DNA of 64,000 nt from Tubiluchus corallicola (GCA_030141605.1 JAQGDQ010000053.1:434001-498000), one strand, 5' to 3'; shown: positions 44,415-57,259, counted from the first letter of the stretch. The notes: generated from the letters alone by a model not told the origin. A program made the numbers and translations.

Positions 44415-44855
44415 TAATTGTTCACGATAATATTTCCTCATGACAAATTTGTCTTTTTATACCTTAAGATCAAACATATGTAACTGTTTTTTACTCTTCT
44501 CTATTCAAGGCAATTCACATGTTTCTTGTTTTACAAATTAGTATAATTATTTTATTTTCTGTTTGTAATTTAGGCTTCTATATTATCTAAAATTTGATTG
44601 AAGGAGTTACTGAGAAAACAAACTAAAATTAAAAAAACTGTTATATTGTACTCGTAAAAAATAACTTTATTATTGTCTATAATACTGATTAAAATTATTT
44701 ATTTCACTTTATATAGGGGGAGTAAAAGACCGTATGGTCGTTCCCTTTCCCCACACTATTTAAATATTTATTCCTCAACTGACTACAATCTGTATAATAT
44801 TATCTTGATTATGTGTGAAATAAAAGTTTTTACGTTTTATGTACATCATTTTTTA
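44415..44855. other. Right flank of the Gypsy insertion, probable older insert
   Basis: Not present in the 7.1-kb copy of the host element; joins with 38,870-39,275 to make the sequence that received the Gypsy element. AT-rich, with aataaaag-type strings near the right end, as in a LINE 3' region. No frame. Confidence 0.4.
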
Positions 44856-45062
44856 TTTTGTCTCGCTTCACAGACGGGTGAATCTGTTTCACTATCTCTT
44901 CGGCAAATAATTGTTTTCTACTAAGTAAACGGGTTAGCAAGCTGTGCCCAACAGTTTCTCTCTTTAAAGCTTTAGATACTTAGTTTAATGTTATGATTAT
45001 ACTAATGGAGCTAATTATAGTGATATTATTGTAAAAACTACATTTGTAAATTGTGAAGGTAT

Positions 45063-45710
45063 GGTATTGATGGTGTGGTGTATATAATCATTTGTTATAG
45101 CTTGATAAGGATTTGAGTTACAAAGTAATTCTGTCTTTTTGCAGCATGGTATTGTTTCACCATTTTGTAAATTCTTATCTTAAACGTTGTGATTTCATTT
45201 ACCTATACATATTGCTTCTTCAATTGCATAATTTTAGGAAAAAAATCATTAAATTGGGAATACATATGCATTTACTAAAAACTCAAAGCTTTCTTAATAC
45301 TCTCAGAGAAGTATTAAACTAATCATTGAAAAAATTATGAAATACGTTAAACCCAAATAATAAAGATTAATGGAAAGTTTAAGTTTTATGTCTGAATTAG
45401 TTATGCCAAAGTGCAGTTCAATTTATTTTTGCGATACAACTGAATATAACTAACTCGCATTAACTTGCTGGATCCACATAAGGTTATTCTATACATACAT
45501 TGATTCTGTTATACCCTTATGCTATATGCCATTTACTAATGCCAATTGAGGTCATAAGTTTTTTGGATTTACCTTTCAGTATTTGTTTGTGTAGGTAATT
45601 GCTTCACAGATAATCGAAAGTAATAAACATAATAAATGCCATATTTCTTCACTTCAGGTATCGAATTAAAAATAAATTTAAAATGACTGAACACTAGCAA
45701 AATGTGAAAC
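45063..45710. other. No feature seen
   Basis: AT-rich. A 69-codon frame (45,113-45,322) has no recognisable features. Confidence 0.35.
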
Positions 45711-45714
45711 AGTC

Positions 45715-46185
45715 ACGTAATAATGACACAGTATGAACGTGATAAGTACACTGGTGAACTGTACCAGTGGTGAATAGAAACATTTGTTAAACAGAAAGGT
45801 AAATGATATGGAATGCAGTAGAAAATCTTCACTGGCAAACTGAAACAATTTGTTAAAGGATAAGGTAATAACATAGCAGAAAAACCTTACTGCCAAAATG
45901 TACTACTGGCAAACTGTGTACTGGTGAAACATGACTCTGGCGAAAGGTACCACTGGCAAACAGAAATATTTTGTGAGAAATAATAAGATAATAACATAGC
46001 AGAGAAAGTTTACTACCACTGGCAAACTGTACCACTGACGAACTGTACCACTATACCACTGTTGAACTTTATCACTGACCACTGCTCCACTGGCGAATTG
46101 TGCCACTGGTGAAATGTATCACTGCCAAAGTGTACCACTGGCAATTTTTACCACTAGCAAACTGTCAACTGGCGAACCTCTTACA
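45715..46185. repeat. Minisatellite of ctggcgaactgtaccac-type units
   Basis: The string ccactggcaaactgt and variants recur more than ten times. Between 45,755 and 46,010 they are set in a longer repeated unit that also carries gaaacaatttgttaaa and ggtaataacatagcagaaa strings (three diverged units). From 46,015 to 46,185 the short motif is nearly tandem, about 15-20 bp apart. Open frames across it are artefacts. Confidence 0.9.
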
Positions 46186-46930
46186 AGGTGGACACCGCTT
46201 AAAATAACTACCAAATATACTTACAATGATGTCATGGTAATTATTATTCCATTAGGTTCGGGAAAAAGAAATAAGATAAGAACTACAATAGAACTCCAAC
46301 AAGGCTTCTGCAATAACAGCAACATGGGACTGTAAATATAGTTTTATTTATCAGATTTACATAAATGTGTGAATACAATTACATGTATGTAACAATTGCT
46401 TTATACAAAACAATAAGAGATTCTCCTCAATTGTAACAAAATACAAGAAACATAAAAATAGCCACTACTAACAATATAATTAAAATAACAAAAATTTGTG
46501 TAAACTAACATTTAAATAAAAGATGACAAATCAAATTACCTGCAAATTTATCTTTTAATTGCCTTTGCACTAGCAAACACAGACATCTATTTTAATAGTT
46601 CCAATAGAAAATTATTAAATTTTAGAAATCATAATCGTATCTAAAAGATCCATTATTGTTTACCATTTCTGTGAAAGTGGTACTGATTCTGGAATGATCA
46701 CTGGCATTCATAAAAGTAATCTTATTATACAATACTCTTGATACCAACTAGTATATACACATTATATTACATCATGACTGTAAAAAGCTGCTGAAAAGCT
46801 ATAATATTTTCTAGAAAGTTGGTATTGTTGCTTTCTTGAAGAAGCGATTCTGTATATATGCACAATGAATACGTTAAATGTAGTTATTGTGTGCACCATC
46901 AAGCTACGTAATTAATAAAGTCCAAATTTA
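46186..46930. other. Region past the STYX stop; no separate feature
   Basis: Probably includes the STYX 3' untranslated region on the minus strand; AATAAA on that strand at 46,927-46,932 overlaps the stop codon, and other candidates occur further on. No exon on + was seen. Confidence 0.35.
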
Positions 46931-49900
46931 TTAGTTTTGCTTGTCTTCCATAGCACAATCATCTACTGAAGCAGAGTTATGAAATATGTTACAATATGAA
47001 GAATCTCTATAATCTACGTATTCTTCAACATCTTCAACTTCATCTCTGGGTCGTTTTAAACCACCTACACATAAGAGTATATACTCAACAACATTATTAA
47101 TGCAGTTACTATATGTGTACAGCCTAATTTAGTAAAAAATAAAACAAAATATAAAATAGGAAAAAAAAAGTCAGACAATGTAGAAAAAACTACAGTCGAA
47201 CAGTTATACCACCCCCGTTGTAATGTCAGCCTCGCCATAACACCAACTATATTGCCCTGTCCCGATTTCCATAATATATTAAATATAGGGAATACTGCCA
47301 ACCTCGCCTACCGCCATCCGCCAACGTATGTGCTTCGCCAAAAGTCCATTTCACATACTGAATCAACCCCGTAATAATGCCAACCAAGATAAAGCACAAT
47401 GAATTACTGCACGACTGAAACTGCATATTGGTGGTTTGCATTTTGAGAAAATTATTGAAATTGTTTTTGTGGCCAGAAATAGGTCAACCCAAGGTATGCT
47501 GCAGGAGACAGCTCTCATGTCGCACTTTCAAATTTTTTTTGGTCTGTTAACTTATTAAGGACTAGCAATAACAGAAATGTGACTGTGCTTAACTCACTTG
47601 ATAATGCATTGCCAATAGTTGCCAGTCTAGCCCTGTAGATTGGTTCATATTCCTAAAAAAATAATAAATCAGGCCTATTAAACTACAGATCAAAATCTTG
47701 TGCATTTGGGAATTATAATAGATGATTCATAACAATTTATTTTTTTACCAGTTAGGAATTACGATTGTGAATCAAAATGAATTTCCTTTTTCTTTGGTTG
47801 ATTCAGTTTTTTTCCTCTCCACAGATTAATGGTCATATTGTCTAAAACTGTGTTTTTGTTCCATACACAATTACAGAAATTCATATGCCATTGATTATAA
47901 ATTGATTATTTTCCAAAAGAAAAGTGGATATGTGGCAACCACTTAGAAATGCCATGTAATAAAAAATTCATTTAAAATATCTCTTGGCATTTTCACAAAG
48001 CCTCATGCACTTTAGAAGAAATGGATGCCCAGCATGTTCTTTAGCTGTTTACACTAACTACCAAATTGAAAACAACCATGTCAACCTTTAATGCAAAATC
48101 AATATCGAAGTTTTTTGCTGTAGAAAAATTTTCTCTCACAAAAACTTTAGATATTTTAAAAGACGTGATAATCAAAGAGTGGATTAAGACTCCCACAATT
48201 TTAGGCAGCAAGATTTGCAATGTTTCACAGAAATAATGCATTTTTGCGCAACAGCATTGTGCGTCAGCACTGGCATACAAAGGTCTCAGTGTTTGGTATC
48301 CAAATAGCTGAGCCCAAATGACCTATTCGCTTTCCAAAGACTAAGAAATAAATTAATCTCCTATTCAATGGCATTTTGTAAATTTGGTTCAATGATGTAT
48401 GTGTGTTAAATTACAAGGTAAAGGTAAAACATTTTACTATACGTTACACAGCATTTTGATGACTGCTTGATAATTGTTTTTTGCAGACAAAGTATAAAAT
48501 AGTTACCATTAACTGTCGTAAAAAACCCTCGTTGGGATATATGCAGAACCTCTTCTCTTGCACTTGGTGTAAAGCATCACTGTAAAAGGCATAAGTTCGG
48601 AATGAAAAAGAAAGCAAGTTACGCGTATACATATCAGTGTTTCAATGCAAAAACGTTTCCATTTATGGGCATGCAAAACAAATACCAGTCAATCAATCTG
48701 CTAAATTTAAAAAAAAAGGTAAAAGGTTCTAAAACAATGTTATTATCGTCTCCTAATTTATGCACAGTATTTCTGCTTTATCATAACATTAAGATCCAGG
48801 TAGAACAAGTTTTCAACAAATGCATTTGTAAACATTTGGATAATAAAAACATTTAATTCGAAATACCTGTAAGACATTTCGTATCTTTCCATGACATATC
48901 CAATTACCAATGCCGCACTAAAACAAGACATCGCAAAATATTAAATAAAAGGCAATAAATTACATCCACAAAATTAATCTATGATATAATAGAACTTGTA
49001 TATGGAAATTTTGTTGTATTAGGTTCAATCTATACAGATAATTCAAATCTGTGAGAAGTTATGGAAGCAACTGGGAAATTTGGTGACAGAAGGTAACTTT
49101 AAATTGGTGACTCAATGTTAGGGAGAATTTTTTTCTTGAATCATGAGTTTGGAAAACTGCAACTTTTTGTGACAACAAACTCACTAGTTTGGTTTATGAG
49201 CAGGGTATTTTTGCTATTATTGCAGAATCATATAACAAAATGTGTAATAAAATCCACTAACTAAAAATTACAAAGACCAAGGAAAATTAGTAGATGAGGC
49301 ACACTGGATCATGAGAAATACGCAATGTACATGTAGCACTTTGTGAGATAAGCGAAAAGGTCGTTCAAATTTCGGGAATATTTTATTTGAGGTTATCAAT
49401 CTGACAATTTTTTATTTCACTTCTGATGTGCCTTGAAACAGAATTTCATTCAAACATTTAGAACTCTGAATGGTATCAAGTGTTTAACTCTAGAGGTATT
49501 TAACTCTATACATGTGCCAAAACAATGGGCCATCTGTATAAAGTAAATGTAAACTGTTTGTTTAAAAACGGGGGATATGAAAAAAGATAACACCTTTCTG
49601 CTGCCTCTGTTTGCAAATGGTTGAATTAGGGAACTAAAGACATTTCTGAAGCTATTGCAGTCCCAACATTTAAGCTTCTCTAAACCAGCAAAGGTTAAAC
49701 CATCCAGGTAATACAGTGATTGTAAACTATGACATGCAAAGAAGACAAAAAATGACTGAGAAAGTAAAAAGCACATGGTATTTAAGATGCAACTTAATGA
49801 CTTAAGTTGAAACCATAAAAAATTCTTCCAAGACATTGACCTTAATGAGGTAGGATTCCCAGTTAGCGCTACGGAAATTGTGCATCAAGTGAGTAAAGAA

Positions 49901-52900
49901 ATTTCATCTAATGTTATATCACAGAAGCAACTTTGCATGAGTAGTTAAATGGTTAAAGTATTTTTCATTCAGATAATTCATTTGAATAGTTCAGAACTTG
50001 GACAGATGGTACATAGGGTGTAGTATCACTTTCGAGTCCGGAGGATTGAGTGAAACACAAAAAACTAATGCAAAAATACAGTGAGTATAAAAAATTATCG
50101 CAATTTCGTGTTATTCTTATTCTTACTCTTATTTTGTCATTGCCACCATCGCCACCACTGTCGTTATTGTTGCAGTTGTTACTATTGTCATCATTATTTA
50201 TCTCCTCTTCATTATCATCATCGCACCATTATCATTAATATGTGCACAAAAGTACAGTAGGCACTGCTTAATTGACTCACAGTTAATAGACTCAAACGCT
50301 TAATTGACTCAAAAACGCCTAGAATGGGCCGCTTCTATTCAATATGCATAAAATCTACTGGTAATTGACACGAATAACTCTGCATAATTGACTCAATATT
50401 TTTCCTTCACTTACTTAAAATAAGATATTTGTATGTGCCAAAAGAACCTTTCCTACTTTCATGTCATCTTTACTTCCCGTTTGTGCACTACGTATACAGA
50501 AACAATCATGTTAAGAACCGTTTTGTTTATAAGCAGGTACGTTTATCATGCACTAATATGCTAGCGTAGTGGTTTTGCTTTGAATCTGTTACCACTGTTA
50601 CCAAAAGAATTTCTACAAGCTAAACATTTAATCACTTCCCTAGCGGTTTCCTTTTGATGCTCTCGTTGCAAATTACTTTCAGGCTTAATGAGTTAACAGT
50701 CAAAGATGCAGATACAATAATCAGCCGATATTCCTTGACTTACAAGAGTAAACATCGTACAGCAAATAAAGGCAATGTAAGTGAGCAGATGATTCAGAAC
50801 TGTTTTAGTCACACACAACAACAGATTTTCAATGTTTTTATAATTACGAGAACTTTGCGGGCCAACTTCTTCGCGGGAAAATGAAACAGCCCACTTTGAA
50901 GGAATTTTTGTAGTTTTTGCAAATAAACAGACTTAGACAAGTCTGTGATTTAGAAAAGTATTACTTTTTAGTTTAAGTCTGTGATTTAGAAAGGTATTAC
51001 TTTTTAATTTATTGCTAATTCACTTATATAAGTTAATATTTTAAAACATTTTTTCTAATTTTTAACTGCACAAAGGAATTTAGGCATTACTTCATTTCTA
51101 AAATTCATTAAAAACCTTTGCAGTGCATAGTAAGCTGATGACTCATACTTCTATTCCTGAAATACTACACCCATCGGTTAATAGGTTCAGTTGGTTAATT
51201 GGGTCAAAACACGTTGGTCCCAAAGTGAGTCTATTAAACGGCTCACTACCTACTGTATATGTATAATGCTCAACAATACTTTTACCTTCTGGAAATTCCT
51301 CCATTTCCATGAATTAGTGCTTTGCCTGAAATGAGGCAGATCTTCAGCAAATTCACTTTTAACCAAAAGCATTTAAATTAATGTTAATTTTTAAGGTTTA
51401 AAGTCATGATGCAAGCACTAAATAGGTGTTAACAGCTACTTTAATAATATAAAAGAAACTTCAAACAAATCATAAAATAATGTCTCTGTGTTTACCATTG
51501 GAAGCTAAACAGTTATCCAGAAATTTTTTCACCTAGAAAAATATAAAAAAATTCGATAAACAATTTAATAACACAAGCCATTCCATTGCAGACCCCTGAA
51601 GCTGTAGTGCTTGAGCAGGCATCATACATTTTCTGAAAGTTGTCATCCTGTACTTTATGTCATATAAGAATTTGTTTTTAATTATAACAGTACGTCTTGA
51701 ATTCAAAATACAAATTTACCAGCTAAATGAATTTATATCAATGGTGTAGAAATAAAGGCTGGCTATTGCAAATTGTGCCCACACTTCAGTTAAATTATTT
51801 ATCTATTGGCACTTACTTACATTAAAGTAATTTATACTGACTGCAACTTATTCCAACATACAAATAAATAATGCTACTTACTCGTGGGAAATGTTGAATA
51901 ATATTTTCAGTGACTGAATCTGCTATATCAAGTACCAAATACCTAAAACAGCAAGAATCAGGAAATATGTAAATTAATTAAAGACAAGCAAAATTATACT
52001 AACAGTCAAACAAGACTAAAACAATAGAAAAATAGAAAAGCATTTTTTGTTTATAAGTAACAGTCATAATTAAGAAACTTAAAAAAATTAAATAAATTTT
52101 TAGTTGATAATATTGCTATATCATTGCGCAATAAAACTACTGCAAAAACATAAAAGATGTGAGGCAGGGCAGTAAAATTCCCCAAAACAAGTTTATATTG
52201 AGAAAAAACTTTACTTGAAAATATCAACAAAATTAGGTCGAATGAAGTTAGCTTCCACAGAATGTCGAACACAAACAATGTGTGTAATATTGTTTTCCAA
52301 TAGTCTTTCCTTTTTGGTCTTCATGGCAGCAGAATATGGTCCCAGAAAGATTCCTGGTACAATTTCTTGCATGTCTCGACGCATCTCGTATGACCAGCAC
52401 TAAATACAAGGCAAAATCATCATTTATTTGATTATTCAAAGGTACTAACATGTAGCAATTATTTCTGAAAAAGTAATTTTAGGTAACAACTATTATAGAA
52501 TGCTCAGCCAGAAATCTAAGTTTTCTAAGAAATACAATCATCAGTCAGAGAATGTAAGTGACAAAATATTGTTTATTCACAATTAGACATTTTCAATTCC
52601 AGCAAAACCCAAGGTTTTAAAAAATCACAAACATTACAAGAAACTGTTTTATCAGTTAGTTCTCTTCACTGCAATTGGGGTGAATTTGATTTGTAATCCA
52701 GCTTCATTAAAATATGGTATGTGGATTTTTTGAGTTTTTATTGCAGTTTGCGCTGCATACTGGTAAACAATAGCCTGATATATATTCAAAAGGTAAAAGA
52801 GAATTCACAGTAATTTAAACACATTTCACTGGCAAGAAGCTACCGCAGCACCAGTGTTTTATAAACTCAGTAGCTCAAGCTTTACTAGTTTTTTACGTCT

Positions 52901-53229
52901 CTATATAAAATGCAAATTTATTAATATAACTTGCCTAAAATTCCTTCCTGCTGATAGGCTGTTAATATTTCTGGTGATACGTGGCACCAACTTGCACTAC
53001 AGACTTAGAAGCTAGTGTATGCATGAACTCTGCATACAAAGGGGCTATACATAAGGATGATATAAAATTTCACCAGTTTTTCAAGCTTTATATAAAAAGT
53101 CACTTCGCTGTTCTCCTTTAAAAAATAGATACTAACCACGTCGGCATCACTTCTGCTGTTATAAAAAGCTCTCCCAGAAAGGTCTTGGAGTACAGAGCAA
53201 TAATTATCCTGCGGAATGTCTGCTGTCAT
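46931..53229 (-). CDS. STYX: STYX-like pseudophosphatase
   Basis: Catalytically dead member of the dual-specificity phosphatase family; mammalian STYX binds phosphorylated kinases and F-box proteins and acts as a scaffold or competitor. Nine minus-strand exons join in phase: 53,229-53,137, 52,399-52,215, 51,942-51,882, 51,532-51,496, 51,325-51,286, 48,917-48,867, 48,579-48,507, 47,652-47,598 and 47,064-46,931, giving 242 codons (human about 220). Visible blocks are YEMRRDMQEIVPGIFLGPYS (exon 2), EANFIRPNF, YLVLDIADS, then HGNGGISR at 131-138, where Gly replaces the Cys of HCxxGxSR; this is the STYX hallmark. After it come the PNEGFLRQL helix motif (exon 7), EYEPIYRARL and a basic GLKRPRDE tail as in human STYX. 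All introns are GT-AG. Intron 5 holds a Tigger-like element ending 30 bp from the exon 5 donor. The N-terminal 31 residues are less conserved, so the start is less sure. Confidence 0.94.
47193..47400 (+). mobile_element. Tigger/pogo-like fragment in a STYX intron
   Basis: Starts with CAGTCGAACAG after a TA, followed by tataccaccccc and repeated tcgccataac/ctcgcc strings, as in the ends of Tigger-type elements. No right end was found. In the last STYX intron. Confidence 0.5.
49930..50045 (+). mobile_element. Possible tRNA-like SINE
   Basis: A box A-like string TAGTTAAATGGTTAAAGT and a box B-like string CTTTCGAGTCCGG lie about 75 bases apart. Weaker than the 35.7-kb example; may be chance. In STYX intron 5. 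Confidence 0.3.
50255..51255. mobile_element. 1,001-bp Tigger/pogo-like element
   Basis: Ends CAGTAGGCACTG and (right, read inward) CAGTAGGTAGTG, flanked by TA on both sides (50,253-50,254 and 51,256-51,257), as in Tc1/mariner/pogo elements. Subterminal runs of taattgactca and attaatagactca recur. The 76-codon frame 50,654-50,884 may be a transposase scrap but is not recognisable. A reverse-oriented partial copy lies at 60,191-60,812. Confidence 0.85.
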
Positions 53230-53689
53230 ATTTTTACACCTGAGGCTGCCAACTATATGACTAACATAATTGTAATAATAATTTCCTTATACTATGTGTA
53301 ATCCATTTGGAAGATGTTTTGGCATTCAGCGATGAAATACAATCTAAAAAAATAAATAAAAATCAAATGTATCCAAAATGTAAAACAAATATATACTAAA
53401 AGCATATTTAAATGCACACGCACTACAAAATTAAAAATTAATGGTGACATTAATAAAGCAACCATAAGGAACAGATGAAACTTTCTAGACCAAAAAGTGT
53501 ATTATATGTGAGTTAGATAACACTACCCTTCTTGTCACAGTCTGCCATCCAATTAAATACCTACAATTTTATTTTATTAATCACAGAAAAAGGAACCTAT
53601 GATATAAGTATAGGAAAAAGAAATGAAAGAAATTGGTTGCACGGAAACGGAAATTATGAGTTGGAGTGACAGAAGTGAAGTTGGATATC
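53230..53689. other. Upstream of STYX; no feature seen
   Basis: Should contain the STYX 5' region and promoter. No clear core promoter motif. Confidence 0.35.
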
Positions 53690-54860
53690 AGTGAATGAAA
53701 ATTAGATTAACAGTTTATGAAACAATGGCTATTCCCACTATATTAACATAAGTGAAAATAAATGGCAAAAAATAGAATCTTGGCAAAAGGATCGTGAAAT
53801 ATTGAAACGAAGAATAAGTACAAGGTACAGGGATATGTTACTAAACGAGGAATGTGGCCACGAAACAGTGGGTGCATTATAAGCAGATTATGTGATTAAG
53901 AGCTTTACATGTGTCAGCAAAAGATAAAGATGCAAAGAAAGTGTTAATGAGCGTGCAAAAAAAGTAAAGTGCCAGGTAAAGTGTAGGGCAGACAATACAG
54001 AGAAACTTGCTTGTACATATAACTTGAACATAGCAGAAAATAAGTTAAAACTGGAAACCAATCTAAAGGGGAAAAAAAGTTAAAGATCATCAAAGATAAT
54101 TGCCAAAAACAAAATTATGATTTCTAAGAAGTAGAATGGGTAGTGGAAAAAACTAATGAAATACTTAGAAGAGTGTGATGAAAGAACTCCATGTGAAATA
54201 ACGGAGTGGAAACTTACTATGTTTAGAGTGAAAGCAAATTACAGAAATAAATTTAAGTTAGGTACTGCCTGCCCGCTTTGTGATAATGAAGAGAAGGGTA
54301 TAGACATATTGGGAGAAAGAGCCAACAACCCAAAATTACTTCTATAGTGATTATACCGATAAACTGATTGAATTAAATGAGAGCATATAAAAAATGATGT
54401 GCTAAGAAAGAAATACGGAGCCGGTCTAGAGATTTAGATAACAAGGAAAAACAAGCTACAAAGATAAAAACGAGGACTAGGAAAAAATTTGCATTATTAA
54501 GAAAAGAAGGGCTTCCCCAAAAGTGTGTACTGGAAATAGTAGAAAGGCCACAAATGGTCGTGTTATTAGTGTTATTACTGTAACAGTAACAACTACTGTG
54601 CTGAAGAAAGGCCATGTTATATTAGTATTACTAATTTACTGTAACAACGTAAGTTCTATTGCTCCTAATGCTAGATTTGGTTGAAGTTGCTGAACATCTT
54701 TATTTATATGTTGTTTTAAAGATAAGATGGCCATACATAATTAAAAATGAAGATTTATGCTCTAGAATAAAAGAAATTCCTACTAGTCCTAGGAGTTCAG
54801 AAGTCATGCTCCGAAGATTAAGATGGCTAGGACACCTTGTCCACGTGAAACATCAATAAG
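53690..54860 (+). mobile_element. LINE remnant, C-terminal part
   Basis: Broken frames hold a KIESWQKDREILKRRIS-like block near 53,770-53,820, then CDERTPCEITEWK...CPLCDNEEKG (54,170-54,300), a Cys pair as in LINE C-terminal zinc motifs. At 54,659-54,859 comes a segment with KNEDLCSRI and LRRLRWLGHLV, typical of a reverse transcriptase C-terminus. The last part may belong to a second LINE, since the order is unusual. Stops are frequent. Confidence 0.6.
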
Positions 54861-55624
54861 ACTTGCCTTAAAAGTTAAAACCTTGCAAAAAACCTCATGG
54901 CAAAACAGAAACAAATTGAATAGCTAAGATAAATAATGTACGATCACCATTGCTTTCTTCTGTTGCTCTAAACATCTATTGTACTTTTAGTTGTAGACAT
55001 TCAGCCTATACCCTTTATTACAGCACCTCACTGTTTCCTATCTGCAGCTAAAATTTTCAACTCAATTTGTTTTTAGGAATAGTTTCTTGCTGGTTAGAAT
55101 TGATTTATTTTGGATAAAACCATACATTGTTTCCCATTTTAGATATCATCTTATAATAATCACTGCAAAAGGGGAAATAAGTTTGGCGCAATAACAGAAA
55201 TCTGTGCAAACGATGTTAGCTGTTTTTCCTAAGATTAATTTAGTTTTGCTTTTTCTCTCAGATGTGTGCACTGCTTCACCATTAAGGGCTGGACAATCTG
55301 ATCGGTTCTTTGACCAAAGTTCGTGGCTTTCTGTTCAGTGTTCACATACCAAATAAATAATTTAGACAATTCGGTTAAAAACATTACTTCTGCCAAAAAA
55401 TTAAAGAAAAACAACAAATCTTCAACTAGTACTTCATGGTTTTTTCCTTCCCTTTAATCTTTGTCATCGTCTGTAATATAATCATTATTCTGTTAATTTC
55501 GGTTTTAGGTTTATGTACCATCAGCAATCACAGCACGATGCAAGCCACCTTGTACTGGCATAAAGTACGCATTTAATTGTATTATTAATTTTATCATTTT
55601 ACTGAATTCTCACATTTATTACAC
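54861..55624. other. No feature seen
   Basis: AT-rich; no exon, terminal repeat or long frame. Confidence 0.35.
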
Positions 55625-55632
55625 ATTGACAT

Positions 55633-55987
55633 TAGAGGTGAGCATCGAATGTTCGAATTCGATTCGAACAAGCTGTGTTAATTCAAATTCAGCACTTTAG
55701 CCACATACGTTTTTTATCATTAAAATGTTTGAAACAGATATTCAATTAGCACAATTTACCTGCAGTTTCTGTGCAAATTTTTTAACAAACTAATAGTTGT
55801 TTTACTGCAGATCAAAATCATACATGATTTTTGTAAGACTACTTTTTAATACTGGTTTAACACTTGTTCGAAAATCTTTCAAACTCAATTCGAATTCGAA
55901 ATACTAAACTTCGGTTTAATTCAAATTCGAAAATCACTAATTTGATTCGATTCGAATTCGCTTTTTGTTAGGGAGTGCTCACCTCTA
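55633..55987. mobile_element. hAT-like MITE, 355 bp, with 8-bp TSD
   Basis: The left end TAGAGGTGAGCA and right end TGCTCACCTCTA are exact inverted repeats. The flanks ATTGACAT (55,625-55,632) and ATGGACAT (55,988-55,995) match at 7 of 8. Subterminal TCGAAT/ATTCGA repeats fill both sides. Partial copies lie at 2,930-3,105 (+) and 57,260-57,375 (-). Confidence 0.9.
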
Positions 55988-55995
55988 ATGGACAT

Positions 55996-57259
55996 GGTTG
56001 CACATTGTTGTTATCATAACAACTATAATTCTCACTTCTTCTTGTGTTTTCTCATTTTAGCCATAACATTTTTTACTTATTCCTTTTTTTGGTATATTTT
56101 TGTACATAGACTCCCCTCCTTGTTTCTATAATACATTCAGCCATTCTTACAAGCTATTATAAGCTTCTTGAACTGCTCCAATACCTATTATCATAATAAT
56201 CATAAATGGATACTAATTGTAATCATTGTACTTATTAGCTTGAGCTAAAATTGTGCAATGATGTACGGGTACGTAAAATGTATGTTACCAATATAATGAT
56301 GTGAAATAAATAAATTGAAAAATTTAATTGAACTTTTCAAAAGCCCGAGAACCAAAATGGCTTGAAAGTCTGGCGAGTTTGAAAGTGTTTTAATCCCATC
56401 AAGAGACAGTTAGGATGAATGATACAGTTATTGAGCAGATATTGATTTTCATTATTAATTAACTCATTCAAGACCTGAATTAAGCATTTGCTGTATTTTG
56501 CTTGGGTTCATGAAAAACTACTTTAACTATAAGCAGCGATTGTGTCATATTATTTTGATAATTTTGGCAGGTTTCTATTCCCCACACAATGGATTTTCAG
56601 GCAAAATTATTGGTGAAATGCATTTGCTTACCTAAGACAAATTAAAAATTGATTTTGATCAAAAAATTGAAAAAAGTTTCAGTAACTGCATGCTGTGTTT
56701 GCCCTGTAACAATGTATGGTATCACTTGTGCGAAACTGACTAATGCAGAAAATTTCAACTATCCAGATGCAATTAACACTCCCATACACTTTGGCCTCAA
56801 GCCTACTCTATTTTTAAGGAGAAGTTCTTATTAAAATTTCTCATTGGCTGAGCGGTTGGCTTTCCTCAAATTCTGTGCAGCAGATGGTCCTCTTGGACAG
56901 TAGCAAGCATGCGATTAATAAAATAGTGTGTACGATCAGACTAAGCTGTTCAATAGGATGTTGGAGTGCCTGAAATAAGTCCGTGTTTCTTAATTTTATC
57001 CAAATAAATCGCTTATAACTGTTTAAACAATTGGATAGCCAGTGTTCACTTAAAATAGAACAACATTTAATTTGTTATCATTTAGCTATGTCTGTGCTCA
57101 TGCAGTAGCAGAAAAGTCATAGGCCTTATAATACCTATTTTGAATGGCGCGGTCCTGAAGCAAAATCAAAGCCAATTTGTCTTGTATATGATTATATATT
57201 ATAATTTATAAACTATAAAAATTATGTGACTTGAAAAACTGGGTACAGAAATCGCAGCT
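55996..57259. other. No gene seen
   Basis: AT-rich; no supported coding segment or transposon end. A 61-codon frame (56,649-56,834) has no features. Confidence 0.35.

Larger units (their letters stand above)
38235..45062. mobile_element. Second copy of the 933-bp element, split by nested insertions
   Basis: Pieces match the 7,134-8,066 element in order: 38,235-38,330 (agcccaagtaggacactagagacaggtc), 38,660-38,870 (cacgttgaataatttatta, then ctgagct), and 44,856-45,062 (ttcgg/caaataattgttttct, aagcattagata-like block). Between the pieces lie a LINE tail (38,335-38,660), LINE-like sequence and a Gypsy element. The terminal inverted repeats themselves are lost. In this copy about 200 bp including hairpin 2 is also missing, near 44,935. 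Confidence 0.8.

Noticed and set aside
45715-46185. CRISPR-like array
   Set aside because: Repeats are not separated by unique spacers, vary in sequence, and lie in an animal genome.
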